From NCBI RefSeq assembly GCF_039939195.1, contig NZ_JBDUUH010000015.1, positions 62,001 through 126,000 on the forward strand: a stretch of 64,000 nucleotides of DNA, in the 5' to 3' direction. A program made the position numbers and the translations under genes. Numbering within the stretch: the stretch's first letter is position 1; each line of letters begins with the position of its first letter. Under the pieces are notes generated by a model. It did not search any database and was not told where the DNA came from. It saw nothing but the letters and a program-made list of their open reading frames with translations. Origin of the DNA: Foliimonas ilicis (GTDB taxonomy: Bacteria > Pseudomonadota > Alphaproteobacteria > Rhizobiales > Rhizobiaceae). Shown piece by piece: positions 17,551-25,435 of the stretch.

Positions 17551-18219
17551 ATGGACTTCTCGTACTTCGCTGAACAGCACCACGTAGACGATTGGGTAAT
17601 CTCCCCCCTTGTGGAGCGCTCTACGTTGCCCCCCTCTGGCTTGCCAGCCATCTCCCCCACAAGGGGGGAGATCAGCAGTGGCGTTGCTTTCGCCATCGTG
17701 TCCGAGCAGCTTGCCGATATAGCCACGCGCGACGCGCTGCTTGATCGTGCTATGGGGCCGAAGCGCCGCAAGAAGTCGTCGGAGAAGCTGCGTCGCGGGC
17801 GTCGCGCGTCCGAGGGGCTGGCTTTCGTGGCACGCGATGCGGCAGGCACGATCGTCGGCACGGTCAGGCTCTGGGATGTGAAGGCGGGCGAGGGCGGTCA
17901 TGCAGCGCTTCTGCTTGGGCCTCTGGCTGTCGATCCTTCGGTCAAGAGCGGCGGCATCGGTTCGGCGCTGATGCGTCATGCGATTTTGGAAGCAGCCCGG
18001 CTTGGCCATGGCGCGATCCTGCTTGTGGGGGATGCGCCCTATTATGCGCGTTTCGGCTTTTCGGCGCAGAAGACGGCGCAGCTTGCCATGCCCGGCCCTT
18101 ACGAGCAGGAGCGTTTTCTGGCGCTTGAGCTGAAAGAGGGTGCCCTGGATGGCGCGCGTGGCGTTCTCAAGGCGAGCGGCCGCAAACTGAAAGCAGCGGC
18201 GCTGAAGTTCGTAGCCTGA
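17551..18219 (+). CDS. GNAT family N-acetyltransferase (YhbS-like) with repeat-encoded segment
   Basis: The 222-residue acetyltransferase has the YhbS pattern from about residue 50 on: LAFVARDAAGTIVGTVRLWDV, LGPLAVDPSVKSGGIGSALM (acetyl-CoA loop), and GDAPYYARFGFSAQKTA. Residues about 17-41 are translated from a palindromic repeat at 17599-17672. ATG 17551 has a good ribosome site (CTAGGAA), so the first residues (MDFSYFAEQHHVDDW) look like the native N-terminus split from the rest by insertion. GTG 17698 is an alternative start. Whether the enzyme folds with the insert is unknown. Confidence 0.8.
   Translation: MDFSYFAEQHHVDDWVISPLVERSTLPPSGLPAISPTRGEISSGVAFAIVSEQLADIATRDALLDRAMGPKRRKKSSEKLRRGRRASEGLAFVARDAAGTIVGTVRLWDVKAGEGGHAALLLGPLAVDPSVKSGGIGSALMRHAILEAARLGHGAILLVGDAPYYARFGFSAQKTAQLAMPGPYEQERFLALELKEGALDGARGVLKASGRKLKAAALKFVA
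17599..17672. repeat. Palindromic repeat inside a reading frame
   Basis: Perfect 16-base arms ATCTCCCCCCTTGTGG (17599-17614) and CCACAAGGGGGGAGAT (17657-17672) enclose CCCCCCTCTGGCTTGCCAGC, the same core as the intergenic palindromes at 8201, 55836 and 59225. Confidence 0.9.
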
Positions 18220-18266
18220 AAGAAATTCGCTTGGCCGCAGCTATCAGCGTGCGACGAGCGGACGGC

Positions 18267-18294
18267 GATCCGGACCGCGGGGGCGGTCCGGATC
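18267..18294. terminator. Strong GC hairpin between convergent genes
   Basis: GATCCGGACCGC and GCGGTCCGGATC are perfect 12-base arms around a four-G loop. It lies between the plus-strand acetyltransferase and the minus-strand SCP2 gene and could stop both. There is no T-run. Confidence 0.6.
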
Positions 18295-18312
18295 GAACCT
18301 TCGTAAAGAAAA

Positions 18313-18594
18313 TTAGATAATCTGGCTGAGAGCCATGGCGACGGACATGTCGCCTTCGACCTTGATCTTGCCGGTCATGAAAGCGGTCGTCGGGCTAAGG
18401 TCGCCGGAGATCAGGTCTTCCAGGCTGCTGAGCGAAAGCTTGATCGTGCAATCGGTCGGCGCATCGACGGTCGAAACCGTGCGGCCATCGACAACGATCA
18501 CTCCATCCGAGCCGGTATCGAACTTTACGGATTTGTCGAAATCCGCGCTTTCGACCTGGGATTTGATTTTCTCGGCAATGGCTTCGACGCTCAT
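18313..18594 (-). CDS. SCP2 sterol-binding domain protein
   Basis: This 93-residue single-domain SCP2-fold protein is nearly minimal for the family. It has the alternating strand/helix pattern, with GVIVVDG, CTIKLSLSSLEDLISGDLSPTTAFMTGKIKVEGDMSVAMAL at the C-terminal end. SCP2 domains bind lipids or acyl-CoA in a hydrophobic tunnel. Nothing in the context gives a substrate. It lies just downstream of the flagellar cluster on the same strand, separated from it by 113 bp with a hairpin. Confidence 0.88.
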   Translation of the reverse strand: MSVEAIAEKIKSQVESADFDKSVKFDTGSDGVIVVDGRTVSTVDAPTDCTIKLSLSSLEDLISGDLSPTTAFMTGKIKVEGDMSVAMALSQII

Positions 18595-18614
18595 GAAATA
18601 GCTCCTTGTTGTGC

Positions 18615-18640
18615 CGGCGGTGTTCAGAACCGCCGTTTTT
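18615..18640. terminator. Hairpin at the left edge of the flagellar cluster
   Basis: CGGCGGT and ACCGCCG form a stem (18615-18635), with TTTTT at 18636-18640 on the plus strand. On the minus strand, the direction of the flagellar transcript, no T-run follows, so its role is uncertain. Confidence 0.45.
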
Positions 18641-18707
18641 ACTGCGCGGCAAGTCGAACATATATGGGTTGATTAACGTTTACGTCAACGTGATTTCTGG
18701 GAAGATG

Positions 18708-19238
18708 TCAGTGCGCGGCAGGCGCGGGGGCAGGGGCTGGCGTTGCCGGTGCTGCTGCCGGAAGGCCACGCCCGGAATTGGCACGGATTTCGGACTTGGA
18801 GAGGAAGTCCATCTGCTCGATCATGACTTCGCTGATTATCGGTTCGCCGATGCGCGCATTCACGCTGTCTCGTATGCCGTGCCTGAATGCATCGAGATCC
18901 ATTTCCTTTGGCTGCGAGAAATCGATCGCAGGATTGGCAAAGAGGAACGAGTAGACCTGATCGGTAATCAGTGTGTCTGCCGGAACCGAAAGCTTGCGCA
19001 GATTGGCCTGCTCGGCCGTGTAGACGAAACGCGCGAGGAAATAGCCCTCGATGCCGCGATCCTTCATGACCGGCACCGATATGACGGCGGTTTTCACATA
19101 ATCGAGGCCGCCAAGCAGTGGTGGAGGGGTCGCGGCTGCTGCAGCGTCGGCTTTGGTGCCGGAAGACTGGAAAGCATAGACGACCGCGCCGATCGTGACG
19201 GCACAAATCCAGATTGCGGCCCCGATGAACTTGATCAT
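18708..19238 (-). CDS. Conserved flagellar-cluster membrane-anchored protein, unknown
   Basis: The 176-residue protein has one N-terminal membrane helix (about 4-24), a periplasmic domain of about 110 residues (VKTAVISVPVMKDRGIEGYFLARFVYT, then a helical stretch), and an Ala/Pro-rich tail. The layout recalls FliL (single-helix, periplasmic), but a true FliL is present at 39043, so this is at most a distant relative. It is the last gene of the flhA-led operon, overlapping the FlgN-like gene by 4 bases, which implies a flagellar role. Confidence 0.6.
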   Translation of the reverse strand: MIKFIGAAIWICAVTIGAVVYAFQSSGTKADAAAAATPPPLLGGLDYVKTAVISVPVMKDRGIEGYFLARFVYTAEQANLRKLSVPADTLITDQVYSFLFANPAIDFSQPKEMDLDAFRHGIRDSVNARIGEPIISEVMIEQMDFLSKSEIRANSGRGLPAAAPATPAPAPAPAAH

Positions 19239-19654
19239 CTTACCCAGCCGAACTCGCCAGCGGAGTAAGTGCCATCGTTCTCGCCCTTCTGGATCGCGTC
19301 CTGCATCATGGTAGCGACTTCGGTGACGGCACTCAGATGGTCACGAATGACGGATTCGTTGATCGCCAGCTTCTCGCGAAGGCTGCGCAATCCATCGCCA
19401 TGCTGCGCAAGAAGGTCCGTGTCGCCAACGTTTTTGACCACGCGGGTCAGTTCATAAAGATAACGGCTCTTGCGCGCATTCGACGCCTTTATGTCGAAGC
19501 GTACATCGGTGCGTATTGCGTTTGTTTCATGCTCGACGGCTTTTTCGATCCGTCCGAGCAGGGCCGTCAAGCTTGCTGGCTTGATCGCGACCGCCACTTC
19601 CGGCGGTGTTGTCTGAGCAGATGAGATCTGCGCGAATTGCTTATCATTCGACAT
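19235..19654 (-). CDS. FlgN-like flagellar export chaperone
   Basis: The 139-residue helical protein has long amphipathic helices (about 25-65 and 80-130; SLTALLGRIEKAVEHETNAI and ALREKLAINESVIRDHLSAV-like segments) typical of the FlgN chaperone, which escorts hook-associated proteins FlgK and FlgL to the export gate. The N-terminus is disordered. It overlaps the following membrane-protein gene by 4 bases and follows flgJ by 21. Homology is inferred from size, helix pattern and place. Confidence 0.6.
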   Translation of the reverse strand: MSNDKQFAQISSAQTTPPEVAVAIKPASLTALLGRIEKAVEHETNAIRTDVRFDIKASNARKSRYLYELTRVVKNVGDTDLLAQHGDGLRSLREKLAINESVIRDHLSAVTEVATMMQDAIQKGENDGTYSAGEFGWVR

Positions 19655-19675
19655 GTTTGTCTGCTCCCTGAACGA

Positions 19676-20221
19676 TTACTTCTTTGTTGTGGCGGCGATG
19701 CCGGATCGCTCTTCGGTGATCGAGCGGGCAATCTTGCGCTGTATGTCCTGCACGAGGGCCTGAGACAGCGAAGTCTGCTCGTCCGTTTCCGTATGAGCGC
19801 TGGCGTGTTTGACAGGACCGACCGCCACGCGTTTGTCGCCGCTGGCGTAGTGGTCGGGTAACATTCTGTCCGCTATACCGATGCCGCCGCGATCCGCCAT
19901 CACCCCTGCGATCTTTTCGGCCATCATCGATTTCCACATGTCACCGGCAATACCCTTGCCGTAAACGGCTTCGGCATCCTGCGGCATCATGTTTTGAATA
20001 AAAGTCTGCAACACCATCGCCTCAAAACGCTTGAAGCTGTTTGGCGAAGCGGGCGGTTCGGCTGCGCGGCCCGATTGCTGCGTTTCTCCCACCGAAAAAT
20101 TCGCGCCCGTGGCAACACGCCCTCCGCGCTTGGCGAGTTCGGCGCGTGCGGCTTGCACGCCCGAAGGCTCGGCCGCGCGGGCAACATCGAGAACAATGTC
20201 GCTGGGAGGTGAAATCGCCAA
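19676..20221 (-). CDS. flgJ: Rod-binding protein, FlgJ N-terminal-domain type
   Basis: FlgJ binds rod proteins and aids rod assembly in the periplasm. This 181-residue form has only the rod-binding domain (about 85-150: FEAMVLQTFIQNMMPQDAEAVYGKG, DMWKSMMAEKIAGVMADRGGIGIAD) and no C-terminal muramidase domain, as usual in alphaproteobacteria, where a separate transglycosylase is used. One is encoded at 30584. The N-terminal 80 residues are low-complexity. Confidence 0.85.
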   Translation of the reverse strand: MAISPPSDIVLDVARAAEPSGVQAARAELAKRGGRVATGANFSVGETQQSGRAAEPPASPNSFKRFEAMVLQTFIQNMMPQDAEAVYGKGIAGDMWKSMMAEKIAGVMADRGGIGIADRMLPDHYASGDKRVAVGPVKHASAHTETDEQTSLSQALVQDIQRKIARSITEERSGIAATTKK

Positions 20222-20276
20222 TATATGGATCCTCTGTTATTTCGCCGGATCATGAAGCAACAAGCTTGCGGCAGCC

Positions 20277-20666
20277 TTACTTGTCGTTTCCGACGTGTTT
20301 GCGCTCGATCATTTCGAGCCTTTCGCGGTCGGATGTCTCGCGTTCGTCGCGCTGGCGGACCTCGCGATAGGCGCGCTCGACCATGTTGGTGCGCGCCGTC
20401 GCGGTCGCCACATTCGCCGATTCCACCTTGGCGCGCGCCTTGTTTTCCTGGCTGCGATTCAACGCCTTTTCGATGCGGTTCGAGTAGAGCGCAGGAAACA
20501 AGGGCGACAGCGAATCCTCGGCGTCGAAGCGGTTCATGAGGTCTTCTGCCTCGCCTTGCGCGCTTATTGCGGCCGATACGAAGCCTGCGTGCCGCGTTTC
20601 GTGCAGGGCTTTCAGCTTCTCCTGCACGTCTACCAGTTTTCGCAGGCGGTCCTTGCGCGTCGTCAT
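20277..20666 (-). CDS. Flagellar-cluster coiled-coil protein, FliJ-like
   Basis: The 129-residue protein is rich in Arg, Glu and Lys and almost entirely helical, with RLRKLVDVQEKLKALHETRH at the N-terminus and RTNMVERAYREVRQRDERETSDRERLEMIER at the C-terminus. FliJ, a general chaperone/coupler of the export ATPase, has this size and charge pattern, and no other FliJ is visible in the window. Similarity is by character, not by clear motif. It starts 2 bases after the fliR stop. Confidence 0.55.
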   Translation of the reverse strand: MTTRKDRLRKLVDVQEKLKALHETRHAGFVSAAISAQGEAEDLMNRFDAEDSLSPLFPALYSNRIEKALNRSQENKARAKVESANVATATARTNMVERAYREVRQRDERETSDRERLEMIERKHVGNDK

Positions 20667-20668
20667 GC

Positions 20669-21421
20669 CTACCTCCCGATGGTGATGTCCACGAAGCCGT
20701 CCGCGAACAGGCTAAGCATGGTGGTTACGCCGAAATAGAAGATGATGAGACCGCCCGCGATGACGAAAGGCAGCGAGATGAAGTAGACCGGAATTTGCGG
20801 CGTCAGCTTGTTCACGAAGCCGATGGTCAGGTTGACGAGGATCGCATAGGCGATGAAAGGGCTGCCCAGCCGCAGCACCACCATGAAGCCTTCCGACAAT
20901 GTGTCGGTCATATCGACCAAGGCCGCCTGCGGGTTGAACATCACTTCGATCGGCGCCACCCGGTAGGAGGCGACCAGCGCCTTTATGATCTCGTGATGGA
21001 AATCGAAGACGAACAAGAGCATCAAGGCCGAGAATGTGATGATCGAGGCGAGAGCTGCCTGTGGCTCTACCTCTTCGATGGCGTTCCCACCCATGCCGCT
21101 ATAGCCGATCAGCATGGCAATCGCCGACCCCATGAATTGCAGCGCGAGCATATAGAGGCGCGCCATCAGGCCGATCAGCGCGCCGATGAGCAGTTCCGAG
21201 CCGATCATCGGAAGCAGTATGTCCACGCGCCGGTCGACATGCGGCAGGATCTGATCCCAAAGATGCGCCAGCAATCCCATCGTCGCCGCGATTGCAACGA
21301 ACAGCCGGATTTGGGGTGGCACGCGCGCGCTCGAAAGGCCCGGCATGAGCATGAAACAAGCGCCGATGCGGCAGAATGCAAGAAACGCCGCAAGCACCAT
21401 GCTTTCGGCTGTTGGGGTCAC
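20669..21421 (-). CDS. fliR: Flagellar type III export gate protein FliR
   Basis: The 250-residue gate subunit forms the FliP5-FliQ4-FliR1 export core. Six or so membrane segments are visible, with family stretches RIGACFMLMPGLSSARVPPQIRLFVAIA near the N-terminus and NLTIGFVNKLTPQIPVYFISLPFVIAGGL near 195-225. It overlaps flhA by 4 bases (start inside the flhA end). Confidence 0.95.
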   Translation of the reverse strand: MTPTAESMVLAAFLAFCRIGACFMLMPGLSSARVPPQIRLFVAIAATMGLLAHLWDQILPHVDRRVDILLPMIGSELLIGALIGLMARLYMLALQFMGSAIAMLIGYSGMGGNAIEEVEPQAALASIITFSALMLLFVFDFHHEIIKALVASYRVAPIEVMFNPQAALVDMTDTLSEGFMVVLRLGSPFIAYAILVNLTIGFVNKLTPQIPVYFISLPFVIAGGLIIFYFGVTTMLSLFADGFVDITIGR

Positions 21422-23505
21422 GAAACGGTTCCGAGCACGCGGATTTCGACACCTTTTGCGATTTCGACATGCGAAAGCACGGGCAGGGTCGGGAAAAGAC
21501 GCTCGATGATCATGCGAACGTAAGGGCGCGCGTCAGGCGCGGTGACGATGCAGAAGCGTTCGCCCGCTTCCAGATGCACGCGAATGGCGGTGGAAGCTTC
21601 CTGGCCGAATTCCTCGAGCTGGCGCGGATCGATGTCGAATTCGCGGATTTCGCCCTTGGCATCGCGCTTGAGGCTCTGGTGGAAGGCCATGTCCCAGCGG
21701 TTTCCGAGGCGAAGAACCTTCAGCACGCTGCCTTCCGAGAGATCGCCGCAAATCTGCTGCGCCATGCGGATGCGGACATGCTCGACGATCTGCTCGGTGC
21801 GGCGTACATGCGGCGCGATCTCGGCGATGGCCTCGATGATGAGATGCAGATTGCGGATCGATACGCGTTCTGCCAGCAGCAGCTTCAGCACGGCCTGCAG
21901 GCCCGGATAGGAAATGTGCGAGGTGCAAATCTCGTCGGCCAGCTTGCGGTACTCGGAATCCTGACGCTCCAGCAGTGACTTCATGTCCTTGTAGGACAGG
22001 AGCTGCGGCAGATTGTTTCGAATGACTTCGCTCAAATGCGTCAGCAGAACCGACATGTTGTCGGCGAAGGTGAGTTGCTCACGCCTCAAGTCTTCGGCAA
22101 ACATTTCCGGCACCGAATAGGCGCGCATCGCGAAGGCAGGCTCACGCACTTCCTCGCCCGGAATTTCCGGTGTCGGGCGGTTGCCGAGCAAGACCATAAG
22201 CTCACCGACGCGCACCTGATATTCGGCGACAACGGTGCCGTGAACCTTGATCTGGTAGCTTTTCGAGGGGATCGAGAAATCGTCGGTCAGGCGCACTTCA
22301 GGGACGACGAAGCCATATTGGCTCGCGAATTTCTTGCGCATCTTGCCCATGCGGAACGCAAGTTCCTGATGCGAGGTAAGAAGCTTGCCGGACAATTGCT
22401 TGCCGATCAGAAGTTCGATCTCAGCGGTCTTCAGAGAGGCTTTGACGGAATTCTTTTCCTCGACGTCCTTTTGGGCCAGCTCCATTTTTTCCGCTTCCTG
22501 GGCGGCTGCGACGCGCTTGTTGTGCTGCATCGGAATGAAATAGCCGAGCGCTGCCATCGCGACAGCCAGGCTGAGGAATGGAAACATCGGCAGGCCGGGA
22601 ACGATCGACATGAGAAGCAACAGGCCGCCCGCGACGTAGAGCGCGCGGGGATAGGCGCCGAGCTGGCCGAAAACAGCCTGATCCGCCGAGCCGCGCGTGC
22701 CGCCTTTCGAGACAAGAAGACCGGCTGCCAGCGAAACGATCAGTGCGGGGATCTGTGTGACCAGACCGTCGCCCACCGAGAGCTTGATGAATACATCGGC
22801 CGCTTCGCCCATGCTCATGCCGTGGCGCAGATAGCCGATGGCGATGCCGCCGATAATGTTGATCGCGGTGATGAGCAGGCCGGCGATCGCATCGCCGCGC
22901 ACGAATTTCGAGGCACCGTCCATCGAACCGAAGAAGGAGCTTTCTTCTTCCAGTTCACGGCGGCGCAACTGTGCGGTCTTGTCGTCGATCATACCGGCGG
23001 AAAGGTCGGCGTCGATCGACATCTGCTTGCCGGGGATGGCATCGAGCGTGAAGCGGGCACCGACTTCCGCGATACGCGTTGCGCCCTTGGTGATGACGAT
23101 GAAGTTCACGACCACCAGAATCAGGAACACGATAAGGCCGATGACGAAATCGCCGCTCATCACCAGGCTCGAAAATCCGCTGATTACATAGCCCGCCGCG
23201 TGCGTGCCTTCATTGCCATGGGAAAGGATCATGCGCGTCGTCGCGATGTTCAGAGACAGGCGCAGCATCGTTGCGATGAGCAGGATCGTCGGGAACGACG
23301 AGAAATCGAGCGGGCGCTGAATCCATAGCGCGACCATGAGGATAAGGACCGAGATGGCGATGGAGAAGGCGAGGCCGACATCGATCAGAAAAGCGGGGAT
23401 AGGCAGGAAGAGAACTGCCAGGATGACGACGATGCCAAGCGCGAAAAAGACGTCGCGGCCGCTTTTTGCCGAACTGTTCGTCGAGATCGTTTCCGTTAAA
23501 GCCAT
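21418..23505 (-). CDS. flhA: Flagellar export apparatus protein FlhA
   Basis: This 695-residue proton-driven export gate protein forms a nonamer. The N-terminal half has eight membrane segments, with the FHIPEP family signature around RLSLNIATTR and VITKGATRIAEVGARFTLDA. The conserved cytoplasmic loop IDADLSAGMIDD (proton/ion use) lies near 165-180. The C-terminal half (about 345-695) is the soluble docking platform for chaperone-substrate complexes. It leads an operon flhA-fliR-FliJ-like-flgJ-FlgN-like-18708 gene. A putative FtcR site lies at 23579. Confidence 0.97.
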   Translation of the reverse strand: MALTETISTNSSAKSGRDVFFALGIVVILAVLFLPIPAFLIDVGLAFSIAISVLILMVALWIQRPLDFSSFPTILLIATMLRLSLNIATTRMILSHGNEGTHAAGYVISGFSSLVMSGDFVIGLIVFLILVVVNFIVITKGATRIAEVGARFTLDAIPGKQMSIDADLSAGMIDDKTAQLRRRELEEESSFFGSMDGASKFVRGDAIAGLLITAINIIGGIAIGYLRHGMSMGEAADVFIKLSVGDGLVTQIPALIVSLAAGLLVSKGGTRGSADQAVFGQLGAYPRALYVAGGLLLLMSIVPGLPMFPFLSLAVAMAALGYFIPMQHNKRVAAAQEAEKMELAQKDVEEKNSVKASLKTAEIELLIGKQLSGKLLTSHQELAFRMGKMRKKFASQYGFVVPEVRLTDDFSIPSKSYQIKVHGTVVAEYQVRVGELMVLLGNRPTPEIPGEEVREPAFAMRAYSVPEMFAEDLRREQLTFADNMSVLLTHLSEVIRNNLPQLLSYKDMKSLLERQDSEYRKLADEICTSHISYPGLQAVLKLLLAERVSIRNLHLIIEAIAEIAPHVRRTEQIVEHVRIRMAQQICGDLSEGSVLKVLRLGNRWDMAFHQSLKRDAKGEIREFDIDPRQLEEFGQEASTAIRVHLEAGERFCIVTAPDARPYVRMIIERLFPTLPVLSHVEIAKGVEIRVLGTVS

Positions 23506-23571
23506 CTACTATGCCTGCCCGCTCAGTTTCGGAGGCAGCGTCGGCGCTTCTCCGTTTGGGGCAGGTTAAGG

Positions 23572-23631
23572 GTTCAAGCTTGTGCGAGGGTGAGCTTCAC
23601 CGGACGGCTTCCAGTGTTTGAAAGCTTGAAC
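23572..23631. promoter_or_regulatory. Inverted repeat between flhA and the divergent gene
   Basis: GTTCAAGCTT (23572-23581) and AAGCTTGAAC (23622-23631) are perfect 10-base inverted arms, 40 bases apart, in the divergent intergenic region. The left arm overlaps the CAAG of the putative FtcR site. Confidence 0.55.
23579..23587 (-). promoter_or_regulatory. Putative FtcR box upstream of flhA
   Basis: Minus-strand TCGCACAAG, 74 bases before the flhA start, with a TTAACC patch 9-10 bases further downstream. It matches the YCRCRCAAG pattern shared by six flagellar promoters. Confidence 0.55.
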
Positions 23632-23661
23632 AATCCTGGTTCGTCTGATTAGTCAGCGACC

Positions 23662-24303
23662 ATGCAATTTCTCAATTCGTCGCGAGTCGTGGCCGCGTTG
23701 GTTTCACTGTCCGCGCTTCCCGCCATGGCCATGTTGCCCGAATGGATGGCTTGGGAAAACCAGCCGATCGAGAACCTCCAAGTGCTGGTTCTGTTTTCCG
23801 GGATGATCATCGCAGGCGCTTTTCAGATTCGCGGCGACGAGCAGTGGAAATGGTTCTGGCGCGTGGTCACGCCTGTCTGGCTCATATTGTGCGCCCGTGA
23901 GCTGAGCTGGGGCGCTGCCTTTTATCCGCCGACGAAGATGACCGAGGTTGGCCCCTTTTTCGCGTCACGTGCGCTCTGGTATCGTCCGGTCGTCTACCCG
24001 ATGGTGGGCCTGATAATCGCGGCCATGTGCTACATGATCCTGCGGTATCGTACGTGGCAGAAAATGCCGGAAATAATGCGCGGCGGGGCGATGCCATGGC
24101 TGGAATGCGGTTTAGTCGTTGCCGCATTGCTGGTCTCTATCAGCGCCGAGGGACATGGCGGGCCTTTGTCCGCGCTGATACCCAATTCATTGGTGCTCGA
24201 AGAGACGGCTGAACTGGCAGCTTATTGCTGGTTGCTGGTCGCACAATTCCGGGTTCGCGAGTTCCAACTCTCGAACAACGCGCTGATTTCATCAAAAGCC
24301 TGA
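23662..24303 (+). CDS. Multi-pass membrane protein of unknown function inside the flagellar cluster
   Basis: The 213-residue protein has about six hydrophobic segments (about 10-27, 42-57, 68-87, 110-130, 147-163, 186-202). Conserved-looking acidic positions lie in LCARELSWGAAF (about 76-87) and LVLEETAELAAY (about 177-188), suggesting a buried functional site. It is the only plus-strand gene in the left flagellar block, placed between flhA and fliQ, and its 3' end overlaps fliQ by 12 bases on the other strand. No ribosome site is obvious at ATG 23662. Function is unknown. Confidence 0.75.
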   Translation: MQFLNSSRVVAALVSLSALPAMAMLPEWMAWENQPIENLQVLVLFSGMIIAGAFQIRGDEQWKWFWRVVTPVWLILCARELSWGAAFYPPTKMTEVGPFFASRALWYRPVVYPMVGLIIAAMCYMILRYRTWQKMPEIMRGGAMPWLECGLVVAALLVSISAEGHGGPLSALIPNSLVLEETAELAAYCWLLVAQFRVREFQLSNNALISSKA

Positions 24304-24558
24304 TTCGATCCGCTCGAAAATGACGTTCGTAAAGGCTGAAATCTGACCGCCGATAAACGGTCCGGTGAACGCGATGACGAGCATGATCGCGACGATCTTC
24401 GGTACGAAGGTGAGCGTGATTTCCTGAATCTGTGTCAGTGCCTGCACCAATGCGATGCCCACCCCGACCAGCATCGCAGCCGCCACGGCGGGGCCGGAAG
24501 CGGTCAGGACCGTCCAGATGGCAAACTGGACGATGTCGAGGGCATCGGCTTCGTTCAC
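24292..24558 (-). CDS. fliQ: Flagellar export gate protein FliQ
   Basis: The 88-residue gate subunit has two membrane hairpin helices (about 12-40 and 52-78). The family motif GPAVAAAMLVGVGIALVQALTQIQEITLTFVPKI spans the loop between them, with the usual QIQE-TL-FVPKI. It is last in the flgE-led operon and overlaps flgD by 4 bases. Confidence 0.95.
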   Translation of the reverse strand: MNEADALDIVQFAIWTVLTASGPAVAAAMLVGVGIALVQALTQIQEITLTFVPKIVAIMLVIAFTGPFIGGQISAFTNVIFERIESGF

Positions 24559-24977
24559 GCTTCTTCCGAGCCTTTCGGTGCGCCGATGGTGACGCCCGGC
24601 CCGACGATGAGCTCCTTGCCATTATCGAGAACGGCAATGATCCCATCCGAGAAGACGCGGACTTCGGTCACGACGCCGGTGATCGACTTATCCGCAGAGG
24701 TGATCTGGCGTCCGATGATCGAATCGGCCTGCGCAAGCGTCGAGGATTGCAGAAGCTGATCGAGCTTGGAGTTGATCTGAACCGACTGCTCGACCTGCGA
24801 GAAGGCGGCAAGCTGTGCCACATATTGCGTCGAATCCATCGGGTTCGTCGGATCCTGATTCTTCATCTCGGCAACGAGAAGTCGAAGAAAGGAATCATAA
24901 TCGACCGAGGTCTTGGACTCGGAGGTTGTGGTGTTTTTCGTCTGTAGTGTTGCGGCGGTGTTCAAATTGACGTTCAT
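24555..24977 (-). CDS. flgD: Hook-capping (scaffold) protein FlgD, short form
   Basis: FlgD forms the cap on which hook subunits polymerise. This 140-residue protein keeps the conserved N-terminal part (YDSFLRLLVAEMKNQDPTNPMDSTQYVAQLAAFSQVEQ, about 27-64, the export and capping signal), plus one short beta-rich tail. The Ig-like/tudor C-terminal domains of enterobacterial FlgD (about 230 residues) are absent. Short FlgD is usual in rhizobia. It follows flbT by 2 bases. Confidence 0.92.
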   Translation of the reverse strand: MNVNLNTAATLQTKNTTTSESKTSVDYDSFLRLLVAEMKNQDPTNPMDSTQYVAQLAAFSQVEQSVQINSKLDQLLQSSTLAQADSIIGRQITSADKSITGVVTEVRVFSDGIIAVLDNGKELIVGPGVTIGAPKGSEEA

Positions 24978-24979
24978 GT

Positions 24980-25435
24980 CTATCTTTCTTCTACGGCAAC
25001 CGGTTGGGCGGCAAACGGATGCGGGTCTTCGCAGCTGACCGGTTCGGATGCGATCACCGCGGCTTCGATCGGGTAAAGTGCGCGGATCGTTTTCAACGCA
25101 TCGTAAACGCGATCTTCGGACACAAGCTGATCGACCTGTTTGAGCGCTGCGCAGATTTGCGGATGCACGTAGCTTGCAAGCATGAGCGGCAACGATTTGC
25201 GGAACATTTCGCGCGCTTTTTCAGCACCTTCCGGATTGATCAGCATGATCTGGACGATGAAGTAGAGCTGGCGAAGCGGCGTCGATGCCTGTTCGGGTTG
25301 AAGTACATGTCCTTCGAGCAGAAACTGCACGTCGTTCAAAAGCTCAAGCGTAACCTTGCGATCAACGCGCAGGACTGCGCCGTTGACGTAGATCTTCTCA
25401 TGCGGCTTGAGCGAAATTTTCAGGGTATTTTTCAT
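24980..25435 (-). CDS. flbT: Flagellin synthesis repressor FlbT
   Basis: FlbT binds the 5' leader of flagellin mRNA and controls its translation and decay in alphaproteobacteria (a repressor in Caulobacter; effect can differ in Brucella). From ATG 25435 the protein is 151 residues, starting MKNTLKISLKPHEKIYVNGAVL and containing LLNDVQFLLEGHVLQPEQAS, both family hallmarks. The longer upstream extension of the frame overlaps flaF and is rejected. The start overlaps the flaF stop by 4 bases. Confidence 0.93.
   Translation of the reverse strand: MKNTLKISLKPHEKIYVNGAVLRVDRKVTLELLNDVQFLLEGHVLQPEQASTPLRQLYFIVQIMLINPEGAEKAREMFRKSLPLMLASYVHPQICAALKQVDQLVSEDRVYDALKTIRALYPIEAAVIASEPVSCEDPHPFAAQPVAVEER

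Noticed and set aside
20567..21523. 318-residue plus-strand open frame
   Set aside because: Antisense to fliR and the end of flhA.
22036..23328. 430-residue plus-strand open frame
   Set aside because: Antisense to flhA; no motif and biased composition.
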